The notes under the pieces: generated by a model
The model's database searches: none
The model's input: only the letters and a program-made list of their open reading frames with translations
Told to the model about the DNA's origin: nothing
DNA from: Stutzerimonas stutzeri
GTDB lineage: Bacteria > Pseudomonadota > Gammaproteobacteria > Pseudomonadales > Pseudomonadaceae
Direction: 5' to 3'
DNA: 64,000 nt
NCBI RefSeq assembly: GCF_024448895.1
Contig: NZ_JAMOIC010000003.1
Coordinates: 186,001 to 250,000 of the forward strand
Shown: one piece after another, positions 29,616-39,505 of the stretch
Position numbering within the stretch: the stretch's first letter is position 1
How the letters are laid out: each line of letters begins with the position of its first letter
Program-made: the position numbers and the translations under genes

Positions 29616-29942
29616 ATGAGCGAATACATCAACAATGTCAGCGACAGCAGTTTCGAGCAGGACGTGCTCCAGGCCGACGGCCCTGTGCTGGTCGACTACT
29701 GGGCTGAGTGGTGTGGCCCGTGCAAGATGATCGCTCCGGTCCTCGACGAGATCGCCAAGGAATACGAAGGCAGGCTCAAGGTCTGCAAATTGAACATCGA
29801 TGAGAATCAGGAAACGCCACCAAAATACGGCGTCCGCGGTATCCCGACGCTGATGCTGTTCAAGAACGGCAATGTCGAGGCCACCAAGGTCGGCGCCTTG
29901 TCGAAGTCGCAGCTGGCGGCGTTTCTGGACAGCAACATCTGA
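29616..29942 (+). CDS. trxA: Thioredoxin TrxA
   Basis: A 108-residue cytosolic thioredoxin with the active site [10 protein letters not shown] (Cys33, Cys36), the cis-proline motif [11 protein letters not shown] and the usual end [24 protein letters not shown] is a good ribosome site for the ATG at 29616; the frame is open further upstream without homology. A strong terminator follows, separating it from rho, the conserved trxA-rho order. Confidence 0.97.
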   Translation: MSEYINNVSDSSFEQDVLQADGPVLVDYWAEWCGPCKMIAPVLDEIAKEYEGRLKVCKLNIDENQETPPKYGVRGIPTLMLFKNGNVEATKVGALSKSQLAAFLDSNI

Positions 29943-29961
29943 TCCGATTCGGCTGTTTATG

Positions 29962-29991
29962 AAAGCCCTCGCAAAATGCGGGGGCTTTTTT
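29962..29991 (+). terminator. Rho-independent terminator after trxA
   Basis: AAAGCCCTCGC and GCGGGGGCTTT pair (one G-T pair) with a short AAAAT loop, followed by a run of six T. It lies 20 bases after the trxA stop. Confidence 0.9.
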
Positions 29992-30174
29992 ATAACTGCA
30001 GGGTGGACGCTTCGCCTGCACGGTGCTAAATTCGGCCTCGCGACGCTTCTTCCGTCGCCCCCTGCATGCCGTCGCCGACGCACTTCAGCCTCATAAAGCA
30101 CAACGAACCTGTTCGTCTCTTGCTGCGCGGCTTCTCAAGCTAATCGCTTTCTTCATCCCTTCTGATCTCTCTCT
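29992..30174 (+). promoter_or_regulatory. rho leader region, pyrimidine-rich and lacking a Shine-Dalgarno sequence
   Basis: These 183 bases should hold the rho promoter and untranslated leader. From about 30035 on the leader is visibly richer in C and T than G, and the last 13 bases before the ATG contain only one or two purines (CTGATCTCTCTCT), so no ribosome site is seen. In E. coli, rho is autoregulated by Rho acting in its leader; a C-rich, G-poor stretch here is compatible with a rut site. This is an inference. Confidence 0.45.
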
Positions 30175-31434
30175 ATGAATCTGACCGAACTTAAGCAAAA
30201 GCCCATCACCGAACTGCTGGAAATGGCCGAACAGATGGGCATCGACAACATGGCCCGTTCGCGCAAGCAGGACGTGATTTTCTCTCTGCTGAAAAAGCAC
30301 GCTAAGAGCGGTGAGGAAATCTCCGGTGATGGCGTGCTGGAGATTCTGCAGGATGGCTTTGGCTTCCTGCGCTCCGCGGATTCGTCCTATCTCGCCGGCC
30401 CTGACGACATTTATGTCTCGCCGAGCCAGATTCGCCGCTTCAACCTGCGTACTGGCGACACCATCGTCGGAAAAATCCGCCCGCCGAAAGAAGGCGAGCG
30501 CTACTTCGCGTTGCTCAAGGTCGATACGATCAACTTCGATCGCCCGGAAAACGCCAAGAACAAGATTCTCTTCGAGAACCTGACCCCATTGTTCGCCAAC
30601 AAGCGGCTGACGATGGAAGCTGGTAACGGCTCCACCGAAGACCTCACCGGTCGCGTAATCGACCTCTGTGCTCCGATCGGCAAGGGCCAGCGCGGCCTCA
30701 TCGTCGCACCGCCGAAAGCGGGCAAGACGATCATGCTGCAGAACATCGCCAGCAACATCACGCGTAATAATCCTGAATGCCACCTGATCGTGCTCCTGAT
30801 CGACGAGCGTCCGGAAGAAGTGACCGAGATGCAGCGCACCGTTCGCGGTGAAGTGGTTGCTTCGACCTTCGACGAGCCGCCGACCCGCCACGTGCAGGTT
30901 GCGGAGATGGTGATCGAGAAGGCAAAGCGCCTGGTCGAACACAAGAAAGACGTGGTCATCCTGCTCGATTCCATTACCCGTCTGGCGCGCGCCTACAACA
31001 CAGTGATTCCGAGCTCTGGCAAAGTACTGACCGGTGGTGTCGATGCCCATGCCCTTGAGAAGCCTAAGCGCTTCTTCGGCGCTGCACGGAATATCGAGGA
31101 AGGTGGCAGCCTGACTATCATCGCCACCGCGCTGGTCGAAACCGGCTCGAAGATGGACGAGGTGATCTACGAGGAATTCAAGGGCACCGGCAACCTCGAG
31201 TTGCAGCTCGATCGTCGCATCGCCGAGAAGCGGGTGTTCCCAGCGATCAACATCAACCGTTCGGGTACTCGCCGTGAAGAGCTGCTGACCAGCGAGGAAG
31301 AGCTTCAGCGGATCTGGATTCTGCGCAAGCTACTGCATCCAATGGATGAGAGTGCGGCCATCGAGTTCCTGCTGGACAAGCTCAAAGACACCAAGACCAA
31401 CGACGAATTCTTCATGTCCATGAAGCGCAAGTAA
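30175..31434 (+). CDS. rho: Transcription termination factor Rho
   Basis: A 419-residue hexameric RNA-dependent ATPase/helicase that ends transcription. It has the N-terminal helical domain [20 protein letters not shown], the cold-shock-like RNA-binding domain ([25 protein letters not shown]), Walker A APPKAGKT starting at residue 178, Walker [17 protein letters not shown] and the secondary RNA-binding loops. The length equals other gamma-proteobacterial Rho. The start is fixed by homology despite the absence of a ribosome site. Confidence 0.98.
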   Translation: MNLTELKQKPITELLEMAEQMGIDNMARSRKQDVIFSLLKKHAKSGEEISGDGVLEILQDGFGFLRSADSSYLAGPDDIYVSPSQIRRFNLRTGDTIVGKIRPPKEGERYFALLKVDTINFDRPENAKNKILFENLTPLFANKRLTMEAGNGSTEDLTGRVIDLCAPIGKGQRGLIVAPPKAGKTIMLQNIASNITRNNPECHLIVLLIDERPEEVTEMQRTVRGEVVASTFDEPPTRHVQVAEMVIEKAKRLVEHKKDVVILLDSITRLARAYNTVIPSSGKVLTGGVDAHALEKPKRFFGAARNIEEGGSLTIIATALVETGSKMDEVIYEEFKGTGNLELQLDRRIAEKRVFPAININRSGTRREELLTSEEELQRIWILRKLLHPMDESAAIEFLLDKLKDTKTNDEFFMSMKRK

Positions 31435-31454
31435 GCGTCTGGTTCGTTGCACCG

Positions 31455-31479
31455 AGGCCGGGGAAACCCGGCCTTTGTC
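31455..31479 (+). terminator. Terminator after rho
   Basis: AGGCCGGG and CCCGGCCT pair around GAAA, followed by TTTGTCTGTCT. It lies 20 bases after the rho stop. The T-run is interrupted, but the stem is strong. Confidence 0.75.
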
Positions 31480-31557
31480 TGTCTGCAGGTTTTGGAATCG
31501 CCAGCGTCAAGGCTAAACTCTGCGACCCAATCCTGCCGGCCCACACGAGGCTCAAGC

Positions 31558-33024
31558 ATGCAGTATCGTGACCTTCGCGACTTTATCAGCGGTCTGGAAA
31601 AGCGCGGCGAACTCAAACGCGTCTCGACCGCCGTTTCCCCTGTTCTCGAGATGACTGAGATTTGCGACCGCACCTTGCGCAAGCAGGGGCCAGCGTTGCT
31701 CTTCGAGAACCCGGCCGGATTCGACATGCCAGTGCTCGGTAATCTGTTCGGCACTCCGAAGCGGGTCGCGCTTGGGATGGGGGCTGAAGAAGTCTCTGAG
31801 TTGCGCGAGATAGGTAAATTGCTCGCTTTCCTCAAGGAGCCCGAGCCGCCCAAAGGGCTGAAAGACGCCTGGAGCAAGCTGCCGATCTATAAGAAGGTCA
31901 TCAGCATGGCACCTAAAGTGCTGAAGGATGCGGCCTGCCAGGAAATGGTTATCGAAGGCGACGATGTCGACCTGTCGACGTTGCCAGTCCAGACCTGCTG
32001 GCCAGGTGATGCGGGCCCATTGATTACCTGGGGGCTGACGATCACCAAAGGCCCTAACAAGGAGCGGCAGAACCTCGGCATCTACCGCCAGCAGGTGATT
32101 GGTCGCAACAAGGTGATTATGCGCTGGCTCAGCCATCGTGGTGGTGCGCTGGATTTTCGGGAGTGGTGCGAGAAGTACCCCGGTCGTCCTTATCCGGTTG
32201 CAGTTGCCTTGGGGGCGGATCCGGCCACCATCCTCGGTGCGGTGACGCCAGTGCCGGACTCGCTCTCTGAATACGCTTTCGCTGGCCTGCTGCGAGGCAG
32301 TCGAACCGAGCTGGTCAAATGCCGAGGGAGTGATCTGCAGGTGCCAGCAGGTGCCGAGATAGTGCTCGAAGGGCATATCCAGCCGGGCGAGATGGCTGAC
32401 GAGGGGCCTTATGGCGATCACACGGGTTATTACAACGAGGTCGATCGCTTTCCGGTGTTCACTGTAGATCGCATCACCCGGCGCCGGGATGCGATCTATC
32501 ACAGTACCTATACGGGACGTCCGCCGGACGAGCCGGCGATTCTGGGCGTGGCGCTCAATGAAGTCTTCGTGCCGATTCTGCAGAAGCAGTTTCCCGAGAT
32601 CACCGATTTCTATCTGCCCCCGGAAGGTTGTTCCTACCGAATGGCTGTAGTGACTATGAAGAAGCAGTATCCCGGCCACGCCAAGCGGGTGATGCTGGGT
32701 GTCTGGAGCTTTCTGCGTCAGTTCATGTACACCAAATTCGTTATCGTCACCGATGACGATATCAACGCGCGTGACTGGAATGATGTGATCTGGGCGATCA
32801 CGACGCGCATGGATCCCAAGCGCGATACGGTTCTGATCGAGAACACCCCCATCGACTATCTCGACTTCGCTTCGCCGGTTTCTGGCCTCGGAAGCAAGAT
32901 GGGGCTCGATGCAACTCATAAATGGCCGGGTGAAACCACCCGTGAATGGGGCCGTGCCATCGTTCAGGACGAGGCGGTCAAGCGTCGTGTCGACGAACTC
33001 TGGGCCGAGCTGGGTATCGACTGA
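31558..33024 (+). CDS. ubiD: 4-hydroxy-3-polyprenylbenzoate decarboxylase UbiD
   Basis: A 488-residue decarboxylase that uses prenylated FMN in ubiquinone synthesis. It starts [22 protein letters not shown], contains the family motifs [52 protein letters not shown] (with the conserved catalytic Glu/Asp) and [21 protein letters not shown], and ends near [16 protein letters not shown] lies 8 bases before the ATG. The flavin reductase gene follows 34 bases later, as in P. aeruginosa. Confidence 0.97.
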   Translation: MQYRDLRDFISGLEKRGELKRVSTAVSPVLEMTEICDRTLRKQGPALLFENPAGFDMPVLGNLFGTPKRVALGMGAEEVSELREIGKLLAFLKEPEPPKGLKDAWSKLPIYKKVISMAPKVLKDAACQEMVIEGDDVDLSTLPVQTCWPGDAGPLITWGLTITKGPNKERQNLGIYRQQVIGRNKVIMRWLSHRGGALDFREWCEKYPGRPYPVAVALGADPATILGAVTPVPDSLSEYAFAGLLRGSRTELVKCRGSDLQVPAGAEIVLEGHIQPGEMADEGPYGDHTGYYNEVDRFPVFTVDRITRRRDAIYHSTYTGRPPDEPAILGVALNEVFVPILQKQFPEITDFYLPPEGCSYRMAVVTMKKQYPGHAKRVMLGVWSFLRQFMYTKFVIVTDDDINARDWNDVIWAITTRMDPKRDTVLIENTPIDYLDFASPVSGLGSKMGLDATHKWPGETTREWGRAIVQDEAVKRRVDELWAELGID

Positions 33025-33058
33025 TGATACGTAATCGCAATTTCAGGTTTTGAATCAG

Positions 33059-34030
33059 ATGAAAGTTACGCTGCAACCCTCTGGCGCGGTGCTCGAAGTC
33101 GAGCGTGGCGAGCTGATTCTCGACGCGGCACGGCGCCTGGGCTATGACTGCCCGCAGGCGTGCCGCAACGGCAACTGCCTGATCTGTGCTGCTCTGCTCG
33201 TTAACGGGCGGGTTCGCCAACGCGGCGAGAGTCACGATCACGGCGAAGTTTTTGCGTGTCTGGCGCAGCCTGAAGAAGACTGTGTGCTGCTCTGGGATGG
33301 TGTTCTGGCACCGGGGGAGCTGCCGGTGCGTACGCTCAGCTGCCAGCTGATCGGCTGCGAAGAGGTTGGAGGCGACGTTTTTCGCCTGCTGCTCAGGGCG
33401 CCAGCGGGCAAGTTGCCGCGCTATCACGCCGGGCAATACCTGTTGCTTGAGCGAGCGGATGGAGAATTCAGTGCTTTCTCGCTGGCGTCGGCCCCCGGCC
33501 GTGGTCGCGAGCTGGAGCTTCATGTGCTCGCGCGTGAGCCATCGGCCATCGAACTGCTGAAGTTCATCAGGAACAAGGGGATGGCGACGGTTCAGATGCC
33601 GTTCGGCGACACGCACCTTGCCGAGCTACCGGATGGCCCTTTGGTGCTTATCGCGGCGGGAACCGGCATGGCTCAGATGCACAGCCTCATCGAATACTGC
33701 CGGGCCGAGGGCTTTGCGCACCCGGTACACCTTTACTGGGGTGTCAGACGTCCAGAAGATTTCTATCAGCTCCCCCACTGGGCGGAGTGGCAGCGTATGC
33801 CGAATCTCTACTTGCATCAGGTGGTCAGTGACGTTTGCGGCTGGCAGGGGCGTTGCGGCCTGCTGCACGAGGCGGTGTGCGAGGACATCGCGGATCTGAA
33901 GCCGGTGCATGTCTACGCAAGCGGATCTCCAGCCATGATCTACGGCACGCTGGACGCGCTTGTCGAGGCGGGGATGGATGCGACCCAGATGCGTGCGGAC
34001 GTATTCGCCTATGCGCCACGGCGGGGTTGA
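33059..34030 (+). CDS. Ferredoxin-flavin NAD(P)H reductase (CDP-glucoseen reductase-like)
   Basis: A 323-residue two-part oxidoreductase. The N-terminal domain (1-90) is a plant-type [2Fe-2S] ferredoxin with Cys35-x4-Cys40-x2-Cys43 and Cys67; the rest is an FNR-type FAD/NAD(P)H module with YHAGQYLLLERADGEFSAFSLAS and LIAAGTGMAQMHSLIEY. Such proteins are called CDP-6-deoxy-glucoseen reductase-like or phenol-hydroxylase reductase-like; position after ubiD suggests a reductase for a flavin partner, which is an inference. The start is the ATG at 33059; an in-frame TTG lies three codons earlier. Confidence 0.88.
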   Translation: MKVTLQPSGAVLEVERGELILDAARRLGYDCPQACRNGNCLICAALLVNGRVRQRGESHDHGEVFACLAQPEEDCVLLWDGVLAPGELPVRTLSCQLIGCEEVGGDVFRLLLRAPAGKLPRYHAGQYLLLERADGEFSAFSLASAPGRGRELELHVLAREPSAIELLKFIRNKGMATVQMPFGDTHLAELPDGPLVLIAAGTGMAQMHSLIEYCRAEGFAHPVHLYWGVRRPEDFYQLPHWAEWQRMPNLYLHQVVSDVCGWQGRCGLLHEAVCEDIADLKPVHVYASGSPAMIYGTLDALVEAGMDATQMRADVFAYAPRRG

Positions 34031-34306
34031 GGTGGGCTGATTTTCCGTGCTGTATCAGGCAAGATATTCAGTTTGTCGGCACGTGTAGCCTGCCTTGTCC
34101 TGTTGGCTGACGGCTGGCATTCAGGCAAATCGTTTCGTTGCCAAGAATAGGTCTGGATGGGCAGAGCGCCCCACAGAGCCTGTTGGCTTCTGGGTGTCGA
34201 TCACTAGGTTGGTTGCGCTAGCCGACTGAGCTTCGAGCGGGCGGGGCTCGTCAGGCGTTAGCGCTGCGGTGCCAGCTTCGGAAGGCACCGCGCTCGTTGT
34301 TTTCAG
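34031..34306. other. Intergenic region at a gene-order junction
   Basis: These 276 bases lie between the rightward reductase gene and the leftward SPOR gene. No ORF with family features was seen. A hairpin (GCGGTGCC / GGCACCGC, 34266-34291) followed on the plus strand by GCTCGTTGTTTT could end both genes. The flanking genes are far apart in P. aeruginosa, so this gap is a rearrangement junction. Confidence 0.5.
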
Positions 34307-34966
34307 CTACCGCACCTGGCGCTGTTGCAGCAGGAGATTGCTGTAGCCACTGGCCGCTAGCGCTTTCTGTGCCTGGGCCAGCTGGTCACGATTTGCATAC
34401 GGGCCTACCAGTACTCGATACCAGTCTTCGTCACGCACCGTGACGCTCTCTACCCGAACATCCTGACCCAGCAGGATGATCTGTGCGCGGACCTTCTCGG
34501 CTTCGGGTTTCTTGCGGAAGGAGCCGGCTTGCAGAAAGAACTGAGTCACCGGCGCCTTGGCTACCGTCGGGGGTGGCGGCGGAACCTGGCCATTCAGTGC
34601 AGCCTCAGCCCGCGCGGCGTCGATCTTGGCGGCCTCTTCGGGAGTGACCGGCTTGGGCGGCTCTGGCTTTGGCGCTTCGGGCGGCAGGATTACTTCCGAC
34701 TCTGGCAGCAGCGTGTAGAAGTCGTACTTGGGCTTCACCGGTTGACCCGTGGCAGGCGCCGAGCGCTTAGGCTGCTCCTTGGGCTTCGCCGTGTCCTTGG
34801 CGCGCTTGATCTCATCGCCGCCAGGTTCGAGGCTCATCAGGAACATGATGAACCCTCCAATGACCAGGCCGCATACCAGCCACACCCAACCAGGAATCGG
34901 CTTGCGGGCTGGCGCCTGATAGCGGCTCGCGCCACGCTTGGGTGCGGGTTTCTTCTTGGCTGCCAC
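34307..34966 (-). CDS. SPOR-domain membrane protein (FtsN-like)
   Basis: A 219-residue single-span inner-membrane protein. It has a basic cytosolic N-terminus (AAKKKPAPKRGASRYQAP), one span (VWLVCGLVIGGFIMFLMSL), a proline-rich periplasmic linker and a C-terminal SPOR domain (FFLQAGSFRKKPEAEKVRAQI ... WYRVLVGPYANRDQLAQAQKAL) that binds denuded peptidoglycan at septa. A cell-division role like FtsN is inferred. It starts with GTG directly after the argS TAA, so it is coupled. In other Pseudomonas hslV-hslU follow; here they do not. Confidence 0.92.
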   Translation of the reverse strand: MAAKKKPAPKRGASRYQAPARKPIPGWVWLVCGLVIGGFIMFLMSLEPGGDEIKRAKDTAKPKEQPKRSAPATGQPVKPKYDFYTLLPESEVILPPEAPKPEPPKPVTPEEAAKIDAARAEAALNGQVPPPPPTVAKAPVTQFFLQAGSFRKKPEAEKVRAQIILLGQDVRVESVTVRDEDWYRVLVGPYANRDQLAQAQKALAASGYSNLLLQQRQVR

Positions 34967-36706
34967 TTACATCCGCTCCAGGGTTTCCAGGCCAAGCAGC
35001 TCAAGGCCCTGCTTGAGCGTCCTTCCAGTCAGGGCGGCAAGGCGCAGACGACTCTGTTTCACGGTTTCGCTTTCGGCAGTGAGAATCGGGCAGTGCTCAT
35101 AGAAGCTGGAGAACAGCCCTGCCAGATCGTACAGATAGCTGCACAGAAGATGTGGAACGCCTTTCTCCCCCACACCGTTGAGCACTTCGGAGAATTGAGC
35201 CAGCTTCGCGCCCAGCGCCTGTTCCTGTTCTGCGTCCAGATGAATCTCACCGGCCAGCTCATCCATGGAAGTGCCCAGCTTGCGGAACACGCTGGCGACA
35301 CGGGTATAGGCATACAGCAGATAGGGCGCGGTATTGCCTTCGAAGCTGAGCATCTGCTCGAAATTGAAGCTGTAATCGCTGGTGCGGTGCTTGGACAGGT
35401 CAGCATATTTCACAGCGCCGATGCCTACTGCGCGCGCGATCTGCCGCAGCTCTGTGTCATCCAGTTCGGGGTTCTTGCCCTTGACCAGGCTATAGGCGCG
35501 CTGTTCGGCTTCGTCGAGCAGGTCGACCAGTTTCACCGTCCCGCCGTCACGAGTTTTGAATGGGCGTCCGTCCGCTCCGTTCATGGTGCCAAAGCCCATG
35601 TGCTCAAGTTGCATCTCGGGATCGACGAAGCCAGCCCGGCGCGCAACTTCGAATGCCATCTGGAAATGTAGCGCTTGGCGCTGGTCGACGAAATACAGTG
35701 CACGATCTGCTTTCAGTTGCTGGCTACGGTAGCGCATCGATGCCAGATCGGTGGTCGCATACAAATAGCCGCCGCCGGCTTTCTGGACGATCACCGGAAG
35801 GGGATTGCCCTCAGCGTTCTTGAACTCATCGAGAAAGACGCAATGGGCGCCATTGCTCTCGCTCAGCAGGCCCTTTACGTTGAGCGACTCGACGATATCG
35901 GCGAGGTCGGCGTTATAGGCGCTTTCGCCCTTGACGTCGGCGGGTGTCAGCTTGACGTTGAGACGGTCATAAACCTTCTGGCAGTGGGAGAGCGAGACCT
36001 CGTTGAACTGCTTCCACAGGCGCAGGCAGTCAGCGTCCCCTGCTTGCAGCTTCACCACCAGTTCGCGCGCACGCTCGGCGAACTCCGTGGATTCGTCAAA
36101 GCGCTGTTTCGCCGCACGATAGAACTGCTCAAGATCGGACAGCTCGGTTTCGGCGGCTGCCGGGTTTTCCTCGAGAAAGGCCAGCAGCATGCCGAACTGG
36201 GTACCCCAGTCGCCTACGTGGTTCTGGCGGATAACATCGTCACCAAGAAACTCCAGTACCCGCGCGACAGCGTCGCCGATGATGGTCGAGCGGAGATGGC
36301 CAACATGCATTTCTTTCGCGAGATTCGGCGAGGACAAGTCGACGACCACGCGTTGAGCGGCGCCGGTCTTGCTGACGCTGAGCTGCGGATCGGCCAGGGC
36401 TACATCAAGCCGCTGGGCGAGCGCTGCGCTGTTCTGGAAAAAATTGAGGAAGCCGGGGCCCGCGATCTCCACCTTGCTGACGGATGCATCGCTTGGGAGG
36501 GCGTCGATAAGCTTTTGCGCCAGATCCCGCGGCTTCATACCGGCCGGTTTGGCCAGCATCATGGCGATGTTGCTGGCGAAGTCGCCGTGAGTCTTGTCGC
36601 GAGTGTTCTCCACCTGGATCGTCGGGCTCAACCCCTCGGGCAGCACCCCTTCAGCGGTAAGGCGGGCCAGGGCTTGCTGAATCAGGTGGCGAATACTGTC
36701 TTTCAT
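34967..36706 (-). CDS. argS: Arginyl-tRNA synthetase ArgS
   Basis: A 579-residue class I aminoacyl-tRNA synthetase. It has the N-terminal Add-1 domain, the HIGH box in the form [22 protein letters not shown], the Rossmann core, and an anticodon-binding helical C-terminus with the terminal ETLERM. As in most ArgRS a canonical KMSKS is degenerate. Length matches. It is co-directional with priA upstream (116-base gap) and the SPOR gene downstream (no gap). Confidence 0.97.
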   Translation of the reverse strand: MKDSIRHLIQQALARLTAEGVLPEGLSPTIQVENTRDKTHGDFASNIAMMLAKPAGMKPRDLAQKLIDALPSDASVSKVEIAGPGFLNFFQNSAALAQRLDVALADPQLSVSKTGAAQRVVVDLSSPNLAKEMHVGHLRSTIIGDAVARVLEFLGDDVIRQNHVGDWGTQFGMLLAFLEENPAAAETELSDLEQFYRAAKQRFDESTEFAERARELVVKLQAGDADCLRLWKQFNEVSLSHCQKVYDRLNVKLTPADVKGESAYNADLADIVESLNVKGLLSESNGAHCVFLDEFKNAEGNPLPVIVQKAGGGYLYATTDLASMRYRSQQLKADRALYFVDQRQALHFQMAFEVARRAGFVDPEMQLEHMGFGTMNGADGRPFKTRDGGTVKLVDLLDEAEQRAYSLVKGKNPELDDTELRQIARAVGIGAVKYADLSKHRTSDYSFNFEQMLSFEGNTAPYLLYAYTRVASVFRKLGTSMDELAGEIHLDAEQEQALGAKLAQFSEVLNGVGEKGVPHLLCSYLYDLAGLFSSFYEHCPILTAESETVKQSRLRLAALTGRTLKQGLELLGLETLERM

Positions 36707-36822
36707 CGTGTGCTCTGCGGCCCGGAGGCTTTGGTCGAAAACTGGGCATTATCGGGGCGCAGGGGGCGAACCTTCAAGGCTTAAGGCGTCTAGTTGCCGG
36801 TTGCGCTTGTATTTGCTCTTTC

Positions 36823-39045
36823 TCAGAACAAGTCGATCGGGTCCACATCCAGCGACCAGCGCACCGTGCGGCTGCCCGGAAGTGCTTCTACGAGCGGAAT
36901 CCACGTGCTCATCAACTTGTGTAGCGGTGCTCTTGCGTTGCCCTGCAGTAGTAGTTGGGCCCGGAAGCGCCCCGCGCGTCGCTCCATGGGCGCCGGTACC
37001 GGGCCAAGTAGCTCAACGCCCGTGATGCTCAGCTGCGTGATCAGTTGCTCGGCCTGGCTGCACGCCTGGTCGAGGAATTCTTCTGCCTGCCCAGGCTTCT
37101 GCGCTTCAGCGCGCAGCAGCGCAAGGTGGCTGAATGGCGGTAGCCCGGCGGCGCGGCGTTCGCTCAGGGCCTGGTCGGCAAAGGCGAAATAGCCTTGTTC
37201 GGTGAGCTGAACCAGCAGCGGATGATCAGCCAGATGCGTTTGGATGATTACTTTTCCGGGCTCCTCAGCGCGTCCTGCCCGTCCGGCGACTTGTACGATC
37301 AATTGCGCCATGCGCTCGCTAGCACGAAAGTCTGCAGAGAACAGCCCACCATCGGCGTCGAGAATGGCGACCAGTGTGACCCGGGGGAAGTGGTGTCCCT
37401 TGGCAAGCATCTGGGTGCCCACCAGCAGGCAAGGCTCGCCGCGGTTGATAGTTGTCAGCAGCTGCTCCATCGAACCCTTGCGGGAGGTGCTGTCGCGGTC
37501 GATGCGCAGTACCGGGAACTCCGGGAATATCGTGGTCAGTCGTTCTTCTGCACGTTCGGTACCCGCCCCCACGGGCCGCAGATCGAGTTTATTGCAGTCC
37601 GGGCAGCTGTGCGGAGGACGTTCGACGTGCCCACAATGATGGCAGCGCAGCTCGTTGTGGCGTTGGTGCAAGGTCATTCTGGCGTCGCAGCGCGGACACT
37701 GGCTGATCCATCCGCAATCGTGACAGAGCAGCGATGGGGCGAAGCCGCGGCGGTTCAGGAACACCAATACCTGCTGCCCGGCAGCGAGTGTCTGGGTCAT
37801 GGCCTGCTGCAGGGGGCCTGAGATACCCGAGTCCAGCGGGCGGCTCTTGACGTCCAGACGCAAGAAGCGCGGTGCCTGGGCGCCGCCGGCTCGCTGGGTC
37901 AGTTTCAGCAATGCATAGCGGCCACTGTGGGCGTTCTGCAGGCTTTCCAGAGAGGGTGTGGCAGACCCGAGCAGAATCGGAAGGTTTTCCTGGCGCGCTC
38001 TGACAACCGCAAGATCGCGGGCGTGATAACGCAGGCCCTCCTGCTGCTTATATGAGGCGTCATGCTCCTCGTCGAGGATGATCAGTCCCGGATTCTTCAT
38101 CGGGGTAAACAACGCCGACCGCGTTCCGATGATGATGTCCGCTTCGCCGTCCCGCGCAGCCAGCCATGCATCCAGGCGCTCGCGATCGTTGACGTTCGAA
38201 TGCAGCAGGGCGATGCGTGCGTTGAAGCGCTTTTCGAAGCGCGCCAGCGTTTGCGGTCCGAGGTTGATCTCAGGGATCAGCACCAAGGCCTGTTTGCCAG
38301 CCTCGAGCACCTGATGAATCAGCTGCAGATAGACTTCCGTCTTCCCGCTCCCGGTAACGCCAGCGAGCAGGAACGTCTGGAATCCGTCCAGTCCGGCGCG
38401 GATGGCCTCGAAAGCTGCACGTTGTTCCGGGTTGAGCGAAAGCTCCGGCTGAAGGAGCCAGCTGCCTTGATGCTGCCGCGCCTCATGGCTGCGCCGGGTC
38501 TCGACTCGCAGCAGGCCTTTCTGCAGCAGCTGGTCGAGGCTGTCCTTGTTGAGTTGCAACTGAGTCAGCAACGAATGCGCCACGCCGTGTGGGTGCTGAG
38601 CGATGGTCTTCAGCGCCTCGCGCTGGCGTGGGGCGCGGCTCAATCGCGGATCCTCCGGGCGCGCTTCGCTGGCCGCGTGCCAGAAACGTTCCTGCCTCGC
38701 TTCGGCGGGCTCGCCTTGGCGCAGCAGAACCGGCAGTGCCCAGCTGAGTGTGTCGCCCAGGCTGTGTTGATAATACTGGGCAGTCCACAGGCAAAGTTTG
38801 AACAGCGGCGGAGGGAGCGGTGGCTGCGCATCGAGCAGTTCCAGCGCTGGCTTGAGCTTCGCCTCCGGCACCTCGCTGGTGCTGACGACCTCAATCAGTA
38901 CGCCAACGATCTCGCGTCGACCGAACGGCACTCGCAGGCGCATGCCCGGCCGCAACGATGCATGCGGCACGCCGGCGGGAGGCAGGTAGTCGAAAAGCCT
39001 GCGCAGCGGCGAGGGCAGGGCGAGGCGAAGTATGGGTTGGGGCAC
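36823..39045 (-). CDS. priA: Primosomal helicase PriA
   Basis: A 740-residue replication-restart DNA helicase. It has the 3'-DNA-binding domain (ILRLALPSPLRRLFDYLPP), helicase Walker A GVTGSGKTEVY, the DEEH box LIILDEEHDASYKQQ, and a zinc-binding insert with paired cysteines (CHDCGWISQCPRCD, CHHCGHVERPPHSCPDC). Motif VAGRAGRAEEPG follows. The GTG at 39045 behind AAGGACTATCGC is chosen; the frame is open 26 codons further upstream without homology. Divergent from rpmE. Confidence 0.96.
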   Translation of the reverse strand: MPQPILRLALPSPLRRLFDYLPPAGVPHASLRPGMRLRVPFGRREIVGVLIEVVSTSEVPEAKLKPALELLDAQPPLPPPLFKLCLWTAQYYQHSLGDTLSWALPVLLRQGEPAEARQERFWHAASEARPEDPRLSRAPRQREALKTIAQHPHGVAHSLLTQLQLNKDSLDQLLQKGLLRVETRRSHEARQHQGSWLLQPELSLNPEQRAAFEAIRAGLDGFQTFLLAGVTGSGKTEVYLQLIHQVLEAGKQALVLIPEINLGPQTLARFEKRFNARIALLHSNVNDRERLDAWLAARDGEADIIIGTRSALFTPMKNPGLIILDEEHDASYKQQEGLRYHARDLAVVRARQENLPILLGSATPSLESLQNAHSGRYALLKLTQRAGGAQAPRFLRLDVKSRPLDSGISGPLQQAMTQTLAAGQQVLVFLNRRGFAPSLLCHDCGWISQCPRCDARMTLHQRHNELRCHHCGHVERPPHSCPDCNKLDLRPVGAGTERAEERLTTIFPEFPVLRIDRDSTSRKGSMEQLLTTINRGEPCLLVGTQMLAKGHHFPRVTLVAILDADGGLFSADFRASERMAQLIVQVAGRAGRAEEPGKVIIQTHLADHPLLVQLTEQGYFAFADQALSERRAAGLPPFSHLALLRAEAQKPGQAEEFLDQACSQAEQLITQLSITGVELLGPVPAPMERRAGRFRAQLLLQGNARAPLHKLMSTWIPLVEALPGSRTVRWSLDVDPIDLF

Positions 39046-39175
39046 GCGATAGTCCTTGGCGGCGAGCGGCGATCTTAAACTATCCAGCGAGGCAACAGGC
39101 CTGGCGACGTCCGCGGCTGCCAACCAACGTCGGCTTGGGTACAGCCAGGCGGTATTTGATGGCGACCGGCTGCCC

Positions 39176-39203
39176 TTGCATCGCTAACCGGCTCTGGTAT
39201 TAT
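39176..39203 (+). promoter_or_regulatory. Probable sigma-70 promoter of rpmE
   Basis: TTGCAT (39176-39181) and TATTAT (39198-39203) are separated by 16 bases, and TGG immediately precedes the -10, making an extended -10 element. It lies 66 bases before the rpmE ATG in the divergent priA-rpmE gap. Seen directly; activity is inferred. Confidence 0.55.
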
Positions 39204-39269
39204 TCGCGCCCTTCCGTGCGGTACTCGACATAGGGTCGGGTGGCGGCACAAGTCCTAGAGGATTTTTCC

Positions 39270-39482
39270 ATGAAAGCCGATATCCATCCTAACTACGTTG
39301 AAATCGAAGCCACTTGCAGCTGCGGCAACGTCATCAAGACGCGCTCCACGCTGGCCAAGAACCTGAGCATCGATGTTTGCTCTGAGTGCCACCCGTTCTA
39401 CACCGGCAAGCAGAAAGTGCTGGATACCGGCGGCCGTATCGACCGCTTCAAGCAGCGTTTCGGTGTGTTCGGCGCCAAGTAA
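39270..39482 (+). CDS. rpmE: Ribosomal protein bL31 (zinc form)
   Basis: A 70-residue large-subunit protein. It keeps the four zinc cysteines at 16, 18, 37 and 40 (TCSCGN and CSECHP), so it is the zinc-containing C+ form and not the RpmE2 substitute made under zinc starvation. The ATG at 39270 (MKADIHPNY) is the family start; the open frame ten codons upstream is discarded. AGAGGA lies 8-9 bases before it. The nuclease gene follows 23 bases later, as in P. aeruginosa. Confidence 0.97.
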   Translation: MKADIHPNYVEIEATCSCGNVIKTRSTLAKNLSIDVCSECHPFYTGKQKVLDTGGRIDRFKQRFGVFGAK

Positions 39483-39505
39483 GCTGTCGCCGCGACGGGA
39501 ACCCC

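Noticed and set aside
31552-32919. 455-codon minus-strand frame
   Set aside because: Shadow of ubiD, a consequence of GC-rich codon bias; no domains and no ribosome site.
35675-36784. 369-codon plus-strand frame
   Set aside because: Antisense to argS, with no recognisable domain.
38062-39078. 338-codon plus-strand frame
   Set aside because: Antisense to priA; the composition is that of a reversed GC-rich gene.
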